Shown: piece by piece, positions 24,404-32,086 of the stretch
How positions within the stretch are numbered: the stretch's first letter is position 1
Layout: each line of letters starts with the position of its first letter
DNA from: Bacteroidales bacterium UBA3297
GTDB lineage: Bacteria > Bacteroidota > Bacteroidia > Bacteroidales > Paludibacteraceae
Reading direction: 5' to 3'
Length of the DNA stretch: 64,000 nt
NCBI GenBank assembly: GCA_002362105.1
Contig: DETD01000019.1
Coordinates: forward strand, 1-64,000
Notes under the pieces: model-generated
Told to the model about the DNA's origin: nothing
The model's input: only the letters and a program-made list of their open reading frames with translations
Databases searched by the model: none
Position numbers and translations under genes: made by a program

Positions 24404-24910
24404 TCAGGCTAACAATGAAATGACTCCCAGTCTGATTAGTGCTATAACTATGTAGCGTCCGCCCTTCCCCAACATAATGAAGATGGTGGTCTTCTTGAGG
24501 TCGCAGTGCAGCAACCCGAGTGAGATGACGATGAGTTGCCCGAAAGCGGGCAGGAAGGAAAGCAATCCTAAAGGCGGACCCCATTTCTGTGCCTTTTTCA
24601 CAAAACGTCTGAGTTTATGGGGCGGTATGCGTCCATAGGTGCACAGCCATCGCAGTTTGCCTAATGTGCCCATCCAATAGAGTGTGAGGGCACCCAGTGT
24701 GTTGCCGGTGGTGGCAATAATGATGCACAACAACGGATTCAGTCCGTTGGTGCTGATGCAGAATATAAATATGATTTCGCTGGGAAATGGAACAATGGTT
24801 GCGGCCAGAAATGTGGCTAAAAACAATCCGATGTATCCCCACGACTCCAACACGACCGATAACTGGTCGTAAAACCCTTGCAGTTGGGATATAATGTCGA
24901 GCAAATCCAT
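24404..24910 (-). CDS. YqaA/DedA-type small membrane protein
   Basis: A 168-residue protein with four or five hydrophobic segments. GLFLATFLAATIVPFPSEI, GNTLGALTLYWMG and KWGPPLGLLSFLPAFGQL are the features of the YqaA branch of the DedA/VTT (SNARE-associated) family, thought to be lipid scramblases or transporters. The gene lies 10 bp after the next membrane-protein gene and may form an operon with it and purD. Confidence 0.85.
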   Translation of the reverse strand: MDLLDIISQLQGFYDQLSVVLESWGYIGLFLATFLAATIVPFPSEIIFIFCISTNGLNPLLCIIIATTGNTLGALTLYWMGTLGKLRWLCTYGRIPPHKLRRFVKKAQKWGPPLGLLSFLPAFGQLIVISLGLLHCDLKKTTIFIMLGKGGRYIVIALIRLGVISLLA

Positions 24911-24920
24911 CTCGGGGGCG

Positions 24921-25913
24921 TTATGCGAAAAGAACGTGTATGCTGTAGGCTACAATAGCCACAACCAGCACCCTGAAACTCCATAAACTGATTTTGCTTT
25001 CTGCTACCGTGGTGCTGAACACACGGCCAATGATGATGCTTGCCAGAAAGATGAGTGTGTTGAGCAGGTTGTTGAAGCCTGACCTCGAGAACAGCATCAT
25101 AACAATGGTGAACAACAGCATCTGCACGAAGAACGAGAACATTCTGCGCTGTTTCAATACCTCTTTCTGGTAGGTTAGCCAGATATAGATGAGCGAGCCC
25201 ACCAGCATTATTCCTACGACCGCCGCAAACGCTATTTCGTTACTCTCCATTTTGGGGATCCACAGCTGCAGGTGGGTGGTTGGGTTGAGGTAGTTCTTGA
25301 AGATGTTCGACTGCCCCGTGAGCCACAAGCCGATGCTGCCGTAGAAGAGGGGCAGGAAGGCCCCGGTAAGGGTCGACAACAGGGTTCGCAGACTGAGGAT
25401 GTTGATGTTGTAGTAGAAATAGAAGAACACCATCAGGTAGAGCAGGCAGAATGGGTAGACCATTGCCGCCAGACCCAGCATAAGGCCGATGTTGAAGGTG
25501 TGTATCTGCGAGTTGTTGCTACTGAGGGCCAGTGCCGAGGCTATGCACGCAAACAGCAACAGGGCCACTACCGAGCCTGAGGTCAGGTAGTGCGGTTGTA
25601 GCAGCAAACCGGTCAGCAGTACACAGAGGGCTGAGGGCAGAATGGTTCTGACCTTGATGAACGAATACGCCTCGTTCAGCCGCAAAATGGTAAATGAAAC
25701 CAACAACGCGACTACCAGGTCGATGCCCCGGCTGATTAGCGGGTTAAGCGACAGCCACTCCGATACATAGTTGAAGGCGTATGACTCCGAACCGAGTGCA
25801 ACCTCGTTTCCGCTATGGAAAAAGTCGCCCCATAGCACCACAGCCACAATAAAGATTAGAATGTTGCTGATAGCGCCGGGCCTGATGATGTCGTTCCACT
25901 GTGTGCGTGTCAT
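24921..25913 (-). CDS. Polytopic membrane protein, unknown function
   Basis: A 330-residue protein with about nine or ten predicted membrane segments and no large soluble domain. Features include an N-terminal RPGAISNILIFIVAVVLWG, a polar loop around YLNPTTHLQLWIPKMESNE and a basic patch KEVLKQRR. It looks like one of the conserved Bacteroidales membrane proteins of unknown function (a DUF6427-like assignment is possible but not certain). It lies 22 bp after purD and 10 bp before the YqaA-type gene on the same strand. Confidence 0.7.
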   Translation of the reverse strand: MTRTQWNDIIRPGAISNILIFIVAVVLWGDFFHSGNEVALGSESYAFNYVSEWLSLNPLISRGIDLVVALLVSFTILRLNEAYSFIKVRTILPSALCVLLTGLLLQPHYLTSGSVVALLLFACIASALALSSNNSQIHTFNIGLMLGLAAMVYPFCLLYLMVFFYFYYNINILSLRTLLSTLTGAFLPLFYGSIGLWLTGQSNIFKNYLNPTTHLQLWIPKMESNEIAFAAVVGIMLVGSLIYIWLTYQKEVLKQRRMFSFFVQMLLFTIVMMLFSRSGFNNLLNTLIFLASIIIGRVFSTTVAESKISLWSFRVLVVAIVAYSIHVLFA

Positions 25914-25935
25914 ATCGCCAGATGTTTATTATGGG

Positions 25936-27207
25936 TTAGAGGTCGAAACCGATGTCGCGACGGAAGTACTTCTTATCGTAGTCGATGACTTGTGCGTTTT
26001 TGAACGACTGGGCCAAGGCTTCGGCTTTGGTGTTGCCGTAGCTAGAAATGGCTATTACACGGCCGCCGCTGGTCACCAACTCGCCCTTCTCGTTAATGGC
26101 AGTGCCGGCGTGGAAGAGGATGCTGTCTTGCACTTTGTCGAGCCCTGTCATCACCTTGCCCTTCTCGTAGTCTTCGGGGTAGCCGCCCGATACCAGCATG
26201 ACGGTAACAGCGGTGCGTGGGTCTACCTCGAGGGTGCGTTTGCCGAGGTCGTGGTTGGCTACGCCTTCAAACAGGTCGACGAGGTCGCTCTTGATGCGGA
26301 GCATAACGGCTTCTGTTTCAGGGTCGCCCATGCGTACGTTGTATTCGATGACCATCGGTTCGTTCTTCACGTTGATAAGGCCTAAGAAGATGAAGCCCTT
26401 ATAGTCGATCTTTTCTTCCTTCAAACCGTTGATGGTAGGGATAACGATGCGTTCTTCCACCTTCTTCATAAAGGTGTCGTCGGCAAACGGAACCGGAGAA
26501 ACCGAACCCATACCGCCGGTGTTGAGGCCCTTGTCGCCTTCGCCAATACGCTTGTAGTCTTTTGCTACAGGCAGAATCTTGTAGTTGTCGCCGTCGGTGA
26601 GGACGAAGACCGAACATTCAATACCAGAAAGGAACTCTTCGATAACAACGGTAGCGCTGGCATTGCCGAACATGCCGTCGAACATTTCCTTCAACTCTTT
26701 CTTGGCGGTAGCCAAGTCGGGAATAATGAGCACACCCTTACCGGCAGCCAGACCGTCGGCCTTGAGCACGTAAGGCGCTTCGAGGGTTTCGAGGAACTTG
26801 CAGGCCTCGTCGTAGGTTTCGCCGGTGAAACTCTGGTAGCGTGCGGTAGGAATGTTGTGGCGCATCATAAAGGCTTTAGCGAAGTCCTTGCTGCCTTCCA
26901 ACTGGGCACCAGTCTTGCTTGGACCAATAACAGCCACGTTCTTCAAAGCAGCGTCGGCCTGGAAGAAGTCTGCAATGCCTTCAACAAGCGGCACTTCAGG
27001 GCCAACCACCACCATAGAGATGCCGTTAGCCTTAACGAACTCGCCGATAGCCTTGAAGTCGGTCACCTTGATGTTGACGTTTTCGCCAACAGAACCGGTA
27101 CCACCATTACCAGGAGCGATGAAGAGTTTCTCAACTTTCTTACTTTGGGCAATTTTCCATGCCATTGCGTGTTCGCGGCCACCTGAGCCAAGCAATAAGA
27201 GTTTCAT
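25936..27207 (-). CDS. purD: Phosphoribosylamine-glycine ligase
   Basis: A 423-residue ATP-grasp enzyme for the second step of purine synthesis (phosphoribosylamine + glycine to GAR). MKLLLLGSGGREHAMAWKI, GPEVPLVEGIAD, PYVLKADGLAAGKGV and the MGDPETEAVMLRIKSDLV segment are characteristic. Length is normal. A TAAATTTG box lies at 27267-27274 on the same strand. purE lies about 4.3 kb away on the other side of the accessory island. Confidence 0.97.
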   Translation of the reverse strand: MKLLLLGSGGREHAMAWKIAQSKKVEKLFIAPGNGGTGSVGENVNIKVTDFKAIGEFVKANGISMVVVGPEVPLVEGIADFFQADAALKNVAVIGPSKTGAQLEGSKDFAKAFMMRHNIPTARYQSFTGETYDEACKFLETLEAPYVLKADGLAAGKGVLIIPDLATAKKELKEMFDGMFGNASATVVIEEFLSGIECSVFVLTDGDNYKILPVAKDYKRIGEGDKGLNTGGMGSVSPVPFADDTFMKKVEERIVIPTINGLKEEKIDYKGFIFLGLINVKNEPMVIEYNVRMGDPETEAVMLRIKSDLVDLFEGVANHDLGKRTLEVDPRTAVTVMLVSGGYPEDYEKGKVMTGLDKVQDSILFHAGTAINEKGELVTSGGRVIAISSYGNTKAEALAQSFKNAQVIDYDKKYFRRDIGFDL

Positions 27208-27266
27208 ATCGTTGTTTTTTATATATATTTTTTTGTTCAGACGGGAAACTGTAATCCCATATTATG

Positions 27267-27274
27267 CAAATTTA
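27267..27274 (-). promoter_or_regulatory. -7 box for purD
   Basis: TAAATTTG on the minus strand fits TAnnTTTG, 60 bp upstream of the purD ATG. No PurR-type or riboswitch structure is evident in the leader. Confidence 0.5.
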
Positions 27275-27389
27275 CAAAAAGCACGGCCAAAAAGCCCCTA
27301 TTTGGTTGGGAAAAATAGTTTTCAATCATCAGCACAAGGTGTTTTTTCCCGAATAGGTCAAATTTATTGGTAAATAAATAACTATCCTT

Positions 27390-28124
27390 ATGAAAGAACT
27401 TACAGGCGAAGTTGTTTTAATTGCAGACGATGAAAGAAGCCGAAATTATATGTGGTTTGATAATTCAGAGAAACTTAGTTCCAATTTACAAATAGTACCT
27501 CTCTCTGAAGCAAGAAATTATCAGAACCAATTGTGTTTAACATCACAACCTGAATCCGGAATGATGTTAATTAGGCATCCATACGAAAGCAGATACATCA
27601 GTGCTAATAATTATCAAGATGAAATTATTAAGCATAAGATGAGAGCCATAAGAAAGGTTTCTCAATGCTTGGGCGCAAAAAAAGTTGAATATAGTTGGCT
27701 ATTTAATCAAGAAGGAACAAGAGAATTTGACGCAGAAGGAAACTTGAAGATAAAAGTCGTAGAGATTGACGGTTCATATATAAAGCGTCAAGAAACTAAG
27801 TGCCGAGATTCTTATAAACGCTTTGATACCTTTGAAGGCGTTTATAGTGAAGCAGATTGGAATGAAGCAAGAAAAGTTGCTTCAGAGATGGGGTTAGACA
27901 GAGATCCCGATATAGTTGACTTGATAGAATCAAGAAAACCAGGATTAGCTAACAAACAGACATCTTATAGGGTCGAAATCAATAGCACAAGAGAGACCAA
28001 TGAAAGGATGGATATTGCCTTTAGTGTTACTATACTAAAAGGTGTATTTAAATTAGGTGGTGGTGTGCATGAAGTAATAACTTCTAGTCAGGAAATTTCA
28101 TTAATATGTGATGTTCAATTTTGA
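27390..28124 (+). CDS. Unknown protein of the accessory island
   Basis: A 244-residue soluble protein with no recognised domain. It is AT-richer than the flanking purine genes. The N-terminal part looks alpha/beta (KELTGEVVLIADDERSR), a basic helical centre follows (IIKHKMRAIRKVSQCLGAKK), and the C-terminus is beta-rich (TSYRVEINSTRETNERMDIAFSVTI). No signal peptide or membrane segment. It opens the island and is followed by the first copy of the terminator-plus-gene-tail repeat. A defence or stress role can only be guessed from location. Confidence 0.65.
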   Translation: MKELTGEVVLIADDERSRNYMWFDNSEKLSSNLQIVPLSEARNYQNQLCLTSQPESGMMLIRHPYESRYISANNYQDEIIKHKMRAIRKVSQCLGAKKVEYSWLFNQEGTREFDAEGNLKIKVVEIDGSYIKRQETKCRDSYKRFDTFEGVYSEADWNEARKVASEMGLDRDPDIVDLIESRKPGLANKQTSYRVEINSTRETNERMDIAFSVTILKGVFKLGGGVHEVITSSQEISLICDVQF

Positions 28125-28164
28125 AAAATAGTCACTTTGACACCCGGCGATAGCCGGTCGCACC

Positions 28165-28198
28165 GATAGGCACCCTGTTTCCCAACAGAGTGCCTATC
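28165..28198 (+). terminator. Terminator within island repeat copy 1
   Basis: gataggcac pairs with gtgcctatc, with an inner ctgtt/aacag stem and a tccc loop, followed by ttct. It would end transcription of the 27390-28124 gene. Confidence 0.75.
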
Positions 28199-28229
28199 TT
28201 CTATCTGAAATGATATGGAATATCTAAAT

Positions 28230-28354
28230 CTAAACGAAAATCTCACATTCTTCTACGGACTTCTCCTCCCAATACTCGTCACGCTCGATTTGAACGGGTA
28301 GGGTGGTTTGCGTGCCGTTTATGATTATCGGCATATTGAAGGTGCCTTTGAGCA
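28230..28354 (-). pseudogene. 3' tail fragment of a duplicated gene (copy 1)
   Basis: The minus strand encodes KGTFNMPIIINGTQTTLPVQ, then IERDEYWEEKSVEECEIFV and a TAG stop at 28230-28232, nearly identical to the end of the 31159 remnant. No start codon in a sensible context is present; the upstream end abuts the antitoxin gene. It is a remnant of the same family of gene. Confidence 0.75.
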
Positions 28355-28387
28355 CGAGTTCATATCTATAGAGAAAACACTTAGTTA

Positions 28388-28687
28388 CTAAATTTCGACC
28401 AAATCGTTGATTTTGAGTTTTTCTTCTATCTCAGCGATAGACTTTAGTGAAAAATTGATTTTGCCAGAAAGCAATTTGCTAACATATTGTGGAGAAACCC
28501 CAAGTCTCGTCGCAACTTCATTACGAGAGAAGTTGTTTTCTTGCATAAAGTCAACAATCTTTAGCGCAATGTGTCTTGACCACTTTTGCCACTTGTTGTT
28601 TGCTTTGCGCTCTGCGGCTTCCTTTGCAAATGAAGAAACTTCATTGTTTGAATGCTTCTCCAAAAATTCTAATGTTTCTTTTCTCAT
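28388..28687 (-). CDS. XRE-family antitoxin-like regulator
   Basis: A 99-residue protein with an N-terminal helical segment and an XRE helix-turn-helix at about 54-75 (FSRNEVATRLGVSPQYVSKL), of the HigA/antitoxin type. It is second in a two-gene operon, 2 bp after the upstream gene, in the toxin-first order typical of higBA. The palindrome at 29274-29307 over the operon promoter is the likely operator. By family knowledge it would neutralise its partner and repress the operon. Confidence 0.8.
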   Translation of the reverse strand: MRKETLEFLEKHSNNEVSSFAKEAAERKANNKWQKWSRHIALKIVDFMQENNFSRNEVATRLGVSPQYVSKLLSGKINFSLKSIAEIEEKLKINDLVEI

Positions 28688-28689
28688 GA

Positions 28690-29238
28690 TTAGTCCTCCT
28701 TTGTGAAATCCACGAAACTATCCTTGTCAAAAACACCATTTTCAATAAGGAAGTCCCTACATTTGTTAAGTTTCTCCAATTGTTCTTCTGTATGTTTGCG
28801 TTCTTGCATCGTGGCGGTTAGTTTTATGGCACCACCTGTTACGATGTAAACGTTTGGCTCAAGTCTGATAGCATAAATCCGTAACCAACTTGGATGTCTC
28901 TGATTATTCCAATTTCGTGCCTTATTTCTTGTCAGTTCGGTCTTTATTGCATCAGTTTGACTTAGAGGACGGAATAGATTGTCCAGGTTTTCAGTACTTG
29001 GGAACTCAAGAATCAATTCTTCCAATGCATCCGCGTCCTCAAAAGTATCAGAGATTGCCTGAGATATTTTCTCAATGTGAAAGTAGTTCTTGAGGTCTTC
29101 AATATTTTCTTTGAAGAAATCAAGAAGAAAATTCGCATCGTTCCAGTCTTTAAACAATAAAGAAAGGGCATCGCCATCCTCGTTTTCTTTTACTGACCAA
29201 AGATGGTCATAACCTTCTAAACCTCTAATAAATTTCAT
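28690..29238 (-). CDS. Toxin-like partner of the XRE antitoxin
   Basis: A 182-residue protein whose start is put at 29238 (MKFIRGLEGYDHLWSVKENE); longer frames run through the promoter and palindrome. The first 110 residues are acidic and helical; the last 70 (SWLRIYAIRLEPNVYIVTGG, then AIKLTATMQERKHTEEQLEK) recall the final strands and helix of HigB/RelE-like toxins, where a reported lysine-rich 'hGFxKKTxKTP' region is expected, but the basic cluster is replaced by QERKHT. The role is inferred mainly from operon order. It might act on something other than ribosome-bound mRNA. Confidence 0.6.
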   Translation of the reverse strand: MKFIRGLEGYDHLWSVKENEDGDALSLLFKDWNDANFLLDFFKENIEDLKNYFHIEKISQAISDTFEDADALEELILEFPSTENLDNLFRPLSQTDAIKTELTRNKARNWNNQRHPSWLRIYAIRLEPNVYIVTGGAIKLTATMQERKHTEEQLEKLNKCRDFLIENGVFDKDSFVDFTKED

Positions 29239-29255
29239 GGCGTTTTTATTTAATG

Positions 29256-29263
29256 CAAATATA
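29256..29263 (-). promoter_or_regulatory. -7 box of the toxin-antitoxin operon
   Basis: TATATTTG on the minus strand fits TAnnTTTG. A TTG at 29286-29284 on the same strand stands 20 bp upstream and lies inside the palindrome. Confidence 0.65.
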
Positions 29264-29273
29264 GATATAAATT

Positions 29274-29307
29274 CCCGAAAGTGCAACTTATAAGTTGCAC
29301 TTTCGGG
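29274..29307. promoter_or_regulatory. 34-bp perfect palindrome, likely operator
   Basis: Arms of 17 bp (cccgaaagtgcaactta and taagttgcactttcggg) abut without a spacer. It covers the candidate -33 element of the toxin-antitoxin operon, 36 bp upstream of the first start codon, which fits autorepression by the dimeric XRE protein. Confidence 0.75.
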
Positions 29308-29314
29308 GAATAAT

Positions 29315-29382
29315 TTAGAAAATCTCACATTCATCTACGGACTTCTCCTCCCAATACTCGTCACGTTCGATTTGGACGGCCT
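29315..29382 (-). pseudogene. 3' tail fragment of a duplicated gene (copy 2)
   Basis: The minus strand encodes VQIERDEYWEEKSVDECEIF followed by TAA at 29315-29317. Only about 60 bp of the tail is kept, without the terminator hairpin. It sits between the toxin-antitoxin-like operon and the AAA-ATPase gene. Confidence 0.75.
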
Positions 29383-29423
29383 TGCACGCATAAAACCGAA
29401 TGGTAGGGTATAGACATGAATAC

Positions 29424-29454
29424 TTTGTCAACTCTAAAAAAGTGCATAATTTTG
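29424..29454 (+). promoter_or_regulatory. Promoter of the AAA/PD-(D/E)XK gene
   Basis: TTTG at 29424-29427, a 19-bp spacer and TAATTTTG at 29447-29454: the best match in the window to the full Bacteroides promoter. It lies 25 bp upstream of the ATG. Confidence 0.75.
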
Positions 29455-29479
29455 TATCGAATAATAAATTGGGATAAGT

Positions 29480-31057
29480 ATGGGCATATACCTCAATCCG
29501 AATGCGGAAGCATTCAAAGAAGATAAGAACACGGACATATACGTAGATAAATCACTCGTGTTGATAGAGTTAAACAAACTGCTTGGTTCAAGGGAGAAGT
29601 TTGTCTGCATGTCTCGTGCCCGCCGTTTCGGTAAAAGCATGGCTGGTAATATGATTTCCGCTTATTATTCAAAGGGATGCGACACCAAGGAAATGTTCTC
29701 GAAGATGAAGATTGGCGATGTGCCCGGCTATGAGGACAACCTGAACAAGTTCAACGTGATTAAGTTGGATATGAACGGTTGGTATAACAACACTCCTGAT
29801 AGAAAGTTGTTGTTTGATGATCTCAATGAATCGTTGAGAGAGGAATTTGAACAACAATTTTCGAACGTCAGGTTCAAGCCGACAGATAATTTGGCGAGAT
29901 GTATTCTCAGGGTATATGGACAAACAAACCAGAAGTTTGTCATCATCATCGATGAATATGATGTCCTGGTGCGAGAAAAGGTTTCTGATGATTTGTTCCA
30001 AAAATATATGGATTTTTTGAATGGACTTTTCAAGGATGCAACCCTTCGTCCCGCCATTGCCTTAGCATATATAACTGGTATTCTGCCAATAGTAAGAGAC
30101 AAGGTGCAATCCAAACTCAACGAGTTTACCGAGTATTCCATGGTTGATGCGCAACAATTTGCAGGCCTTATTGGTTTCACCCATGAAGAGGTTGAGGATC
30201 TCTGTAACACACATGGCATCGACAAGGAAGAGTGTGCTCGATGGTATGACGGTTATAAACTGTCTGAATCTGTTGGCATCTTCAATCCATTGTCAGTTGT
30301 AAATGCAGTAAGAAGAAAAGAATTCGGCAGTTATTGGACAGCTACCAGCTCGTTCGAGGCTTTAAAGAAATACATTATGATGGATTTTGAAGGCATTCGT
30401 CAAGACATCATCAGCATGATTTCTGGGGGAAGTGCGCCTGTAAATGTGTTGAAGTTTGAGAACACGTTGGATTCCATCAATAGTAAGGACAATGTCTTCA
30501 CCTATCTCATCCATCTTGGATACCTTACTTATAACCGAACCGAAAAGACCTGCTATATACCTAACGCAGAAGTCCGAACGGAATGGATAAACTCAATTGA
30601 GGACGAACGTGAATACCGTTCAATAATGGCAATCGTTAACGCTTCAAAAAAGCTCCTTGACGACACCATCAATGGTAACGAGGATGCTGTTGCCAATGCT
30701 CTTGACGCCGCCCACACCGAGGTGACCAGTAACCTGACTTACAATGACGAGCACTGTTTCCATAGTGCCATCTGTCTGGCGTATTTCTACGCCAACACAC
30801 GCTATACGCTGGTGAAGGAACTGCCAACTGGCAAGGGCTATGCAGACCTTGCCTTAATCCCGTTCTTGCCGAATATTCCAGCAATGGTTATTGAACTGAA
30901 ACATAACAAAAGTTCGGAAAGCGCCTTGCAACAGATAAAGGACAAGAAATATGATGATGCCCTCAAACACTACCGTGGCAATCTGCTTTTTGTAGGCATC
31001 AACTACGATGAAAAAACTAAAAAGCATGAATGCAAGATAGAAAAGCTTGTATTATGA
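29480..31057 (+). CDS. AAA-ATPase-like / PD-(D/E)XK nuclease-like protein
   Basis: A 525-residue protein of the 'AAA-ATPase-like plus DUF1703' family that is abundant in gut Bacteroidales. The N-terminal ATPase has a modified P-loop RRFGKS at 48-53 and Walker B FVIIIDEYD at 153-161; the C-terminal domain has the PD-(D/E)XK-type pattern GYADLALIP then MVIELKHNK (about 454-475), where D, E and K are the expected active-site residues. The true function of the family is unproven, though phage defence or DNA processing is suspected. It has its own strong promoter and ends at the terminator in island repeat copy 3. Confidence 0.87.
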   Translation: MGIYLNPNAEAFKEDKNTDIYVDKSLVLIELNKLLGSREKFVCMSRARRFGKSMAGNMISAYYSKGCDTKEMFSKMKIGDVPGYEDNLNKFNVIKLDMNGWYNNTPDRKLLFDDLNESLREEFEQQFSNVRFKPTDNLARCILRVYGQTNQKFVIIIDEYDVLVREKVSDDLFQKYMDFLNGLFKDATLRPAIALAYITGILPIVRDKVQSKLNEFTEYSMVDAQQFAGLIGFTHEEVEDLCNTHGIDKEECARWYDGYKLSESVGIFNPLSVVNAVRRKEFGSYWTATSSFEALKKYIMMDFEGIRQDIISMISGGSAPVNVLKFENTLDSINSKDNVFTYLIHLGYLTYNRTEKTCYIPNAEVRTEWINSIEDEREYRSIMAIVNASKKLLDDTINGNEDAVANALDAAHTEVTSNLTYNDEHCFHSAICLAYFYANTRYTLVKELPTGKGYADLALIPFLPNIPAMVIELKHNKSSESALQQIKDKKYDDALKHYRGNLLFVGINYDEKTKKHECKIEKLVL

Positions 31058-31080
31058 ACATTATTTTCATAATTACTCGT

Positions 31081-31284
31081 TAGCCGGTCGCACCGATAGG
31101 CTCCCTGTTTCCCAACAGAGTGCCTATCTTCGTTATGAAATGAAATGGAATTAAATCTTCAATCGAAAATTTCACATTCTTCTACGGACTTCTCTTCCCA
31201 ATACTCGTCACGTTCGATTTGAACGGGTAGGGTGGTCTGCTTGCCGTTGATGATTATCGGCATATTGAATGCGCCTTTAAGTTC
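31081..31284 (-). repeat. Island repeat copy 3 (terminator plus gene tail)
   Basis: Matches 28151-28354 at an offset of 2929-2930 bp, including both the hairpin and the coding tail of the gene remnant at 31159. Confidence 0.85.
31095..31128 (+). terminator. Terminator within island repeat copy 3
   Basis: Same hairpin as at 28165-28198 with one base change on the 5' arm (gataggctc); follows the AAA/PD-(D/E)XK gene by 37 bp. Confidence 0.75.
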
Positions 31285-31440
31285 GGACGGCATAAAGTAT
31301 TCGGGACCGAAATCGTTGTTCAAATCTACGATACCAAAGAAACGGAAGTCGTCGAAATAGATATCCCCTGTCCTGAACGCAGTTTCACTGCAAAATAAGT
31401 AGTGGGTGAGAATGCTTAGACTGATATAAACACCGCTATA
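31159..31440 (-). pseudogene. 5'-truncated gene, longest copy of the island tail
   Basis: The open frame carries GDIYFDDFRFFGIVDLNNDF, GPEYFMPSELKGAFNMPIII and then IERDEYWEEKSVEECEIFD before TGA at 31159-31161. No suitable start exists: the frame runs up through the purE promoter and into purE itself. A short form from the Met near 31443 is possible. It is most simply the 3' part of a small cytoplasmic-type gene whose 5' part was lost; family not recognised with confidence. Confidence 0.6.
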
Positions 31441-31470
31441 CATATTGTGTACTTTCTCGGCAGAAATACT

Positions 31471-31478
31471 TACTTTTG
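31471..31478 (+). promoter_or_regulatory. -7 box for purE
   Basis: TACTTTTG fits TAnnTTTG, with a TTG at 31445-31447 upstream; the purE ATG is at 31505. Confidence 0.6.
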
Positions 31479-31504
31479 CATTACGAAAAAAAAGCATAGA
31501 AAAT

Positions 31505-32011
31505 ATGAAACCAATCGTCAGCATCATTATGGGTAGCACCAGCGACCTTCCGGTTATGGAGAAAGCTGCCAAGTTCCTCGATGATATGGAAATTCCGTTC
31601 GAAATGAACGCTCTTTCTGCTCACCGTACTCCAAGCGAAGTTGAACAGTTTGCCCGCGAAGCCGAAGGCCGTGGCATTAAAGTTATTTTGGCTGCTGCCG
31701 GCATGGCTGCCGCCCTTCCTGGCGTTATTGCAGCCAACACCACTATTCCGGTCATCGGTATTCCTATCAAAGGCATGCTCGACGGTCTCGACGCTATGTT
31801 GAGCATCATACAGATGCCTCCGGGCATTCCAGTAGCCACTGTGGGTGTAAATGCCGCACAGAACGCCGCTATTATCGCTACCCAGATTCTCGCCCTCGGC
31901 GACCCTGAAATTGCCAAGCGCAATGCCGCCTACAAGGCCAGCCTAAAGGATAAGATTGTGAAAGCGAATGCCGATTTGAAGGAAGTTTCTTTCAAGTTCA
32001 AAACAAACTAA
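31505..32011 (+). CDS. purE: N5-carboxyaminoimidazole ribonucleotide mutase
   Basis: A 168-residue class I PurE, purine pathway step 6. MGSTSDLPVMEKAAKFLDD, the SAHRTP loop and AAAGMAAALPGVIA are diagnostic, as are the later MPPGIPVATVGVNAAQNAAI and ALGDPEI segments. The start at 31505 (MKPIVSIIMGS) matches the family; a longer frame begins inside the promoter. It ends at a good terminator before folK. Confidence 0.96.
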   Translation: MKPIVSIIMGSTSDLPVMEKAAKFLDDMEIPFEMNALSAHRTPSEVEQFAREAEGRGIKVILAAAGMAAALPGVIAANTTIPVIGIPIKGMLDGLDAMLSIIQMPPGIPVATVGVNAAQNAAIIATQILALGDPEIAKRNAAYKASLKDKIVKANADLKEVSFKFKTN

Positions 32012-32033
32012 TAGCTAGTTTTTCACCGAATAG

Positions 32034-32073
32034 CGAGGCGCCCGAAATGCAATTTCCCACGTCTCGTTTTTTT
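32034..32073 (+). terminator. Terminator of purE
   Basis: cgaggcg pairs with cgtctcg, with an inner gaaat/atttc stem, followed by seven T. Confidence 0.75.
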
Positions 32074-32086
32074 AATATATAGGCTT

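Larger units (their letters stand above)
28151..28354 (-). repeat. Island repeat copy 1 (terminator plus gene tail)
   Basis: About 204 bp that matches 31081-31284 nearly base for base, with the best identity in the hairpin (28165-28198) and in the gene tail (28230-28354). Copy 1 and copy 3 bracket the toxin-antitoxin-like operon and the AAA/PD-(D/E)XK gene. Confidence 0.85.

Noticed and set aside
28142..28156. Riboswitch or structured RNA around ccggcgatagccgg
   Set aside because: It is a short hairpin beside a clear terminator, only partly kept in copy 3, and shows no known aptamer core.
31441..31572. Membrane-protein start for the 31159 remnant
   Set aside because: The frame reads antisense through the purE promoter and start; the hydrophobic residues are a by-product.
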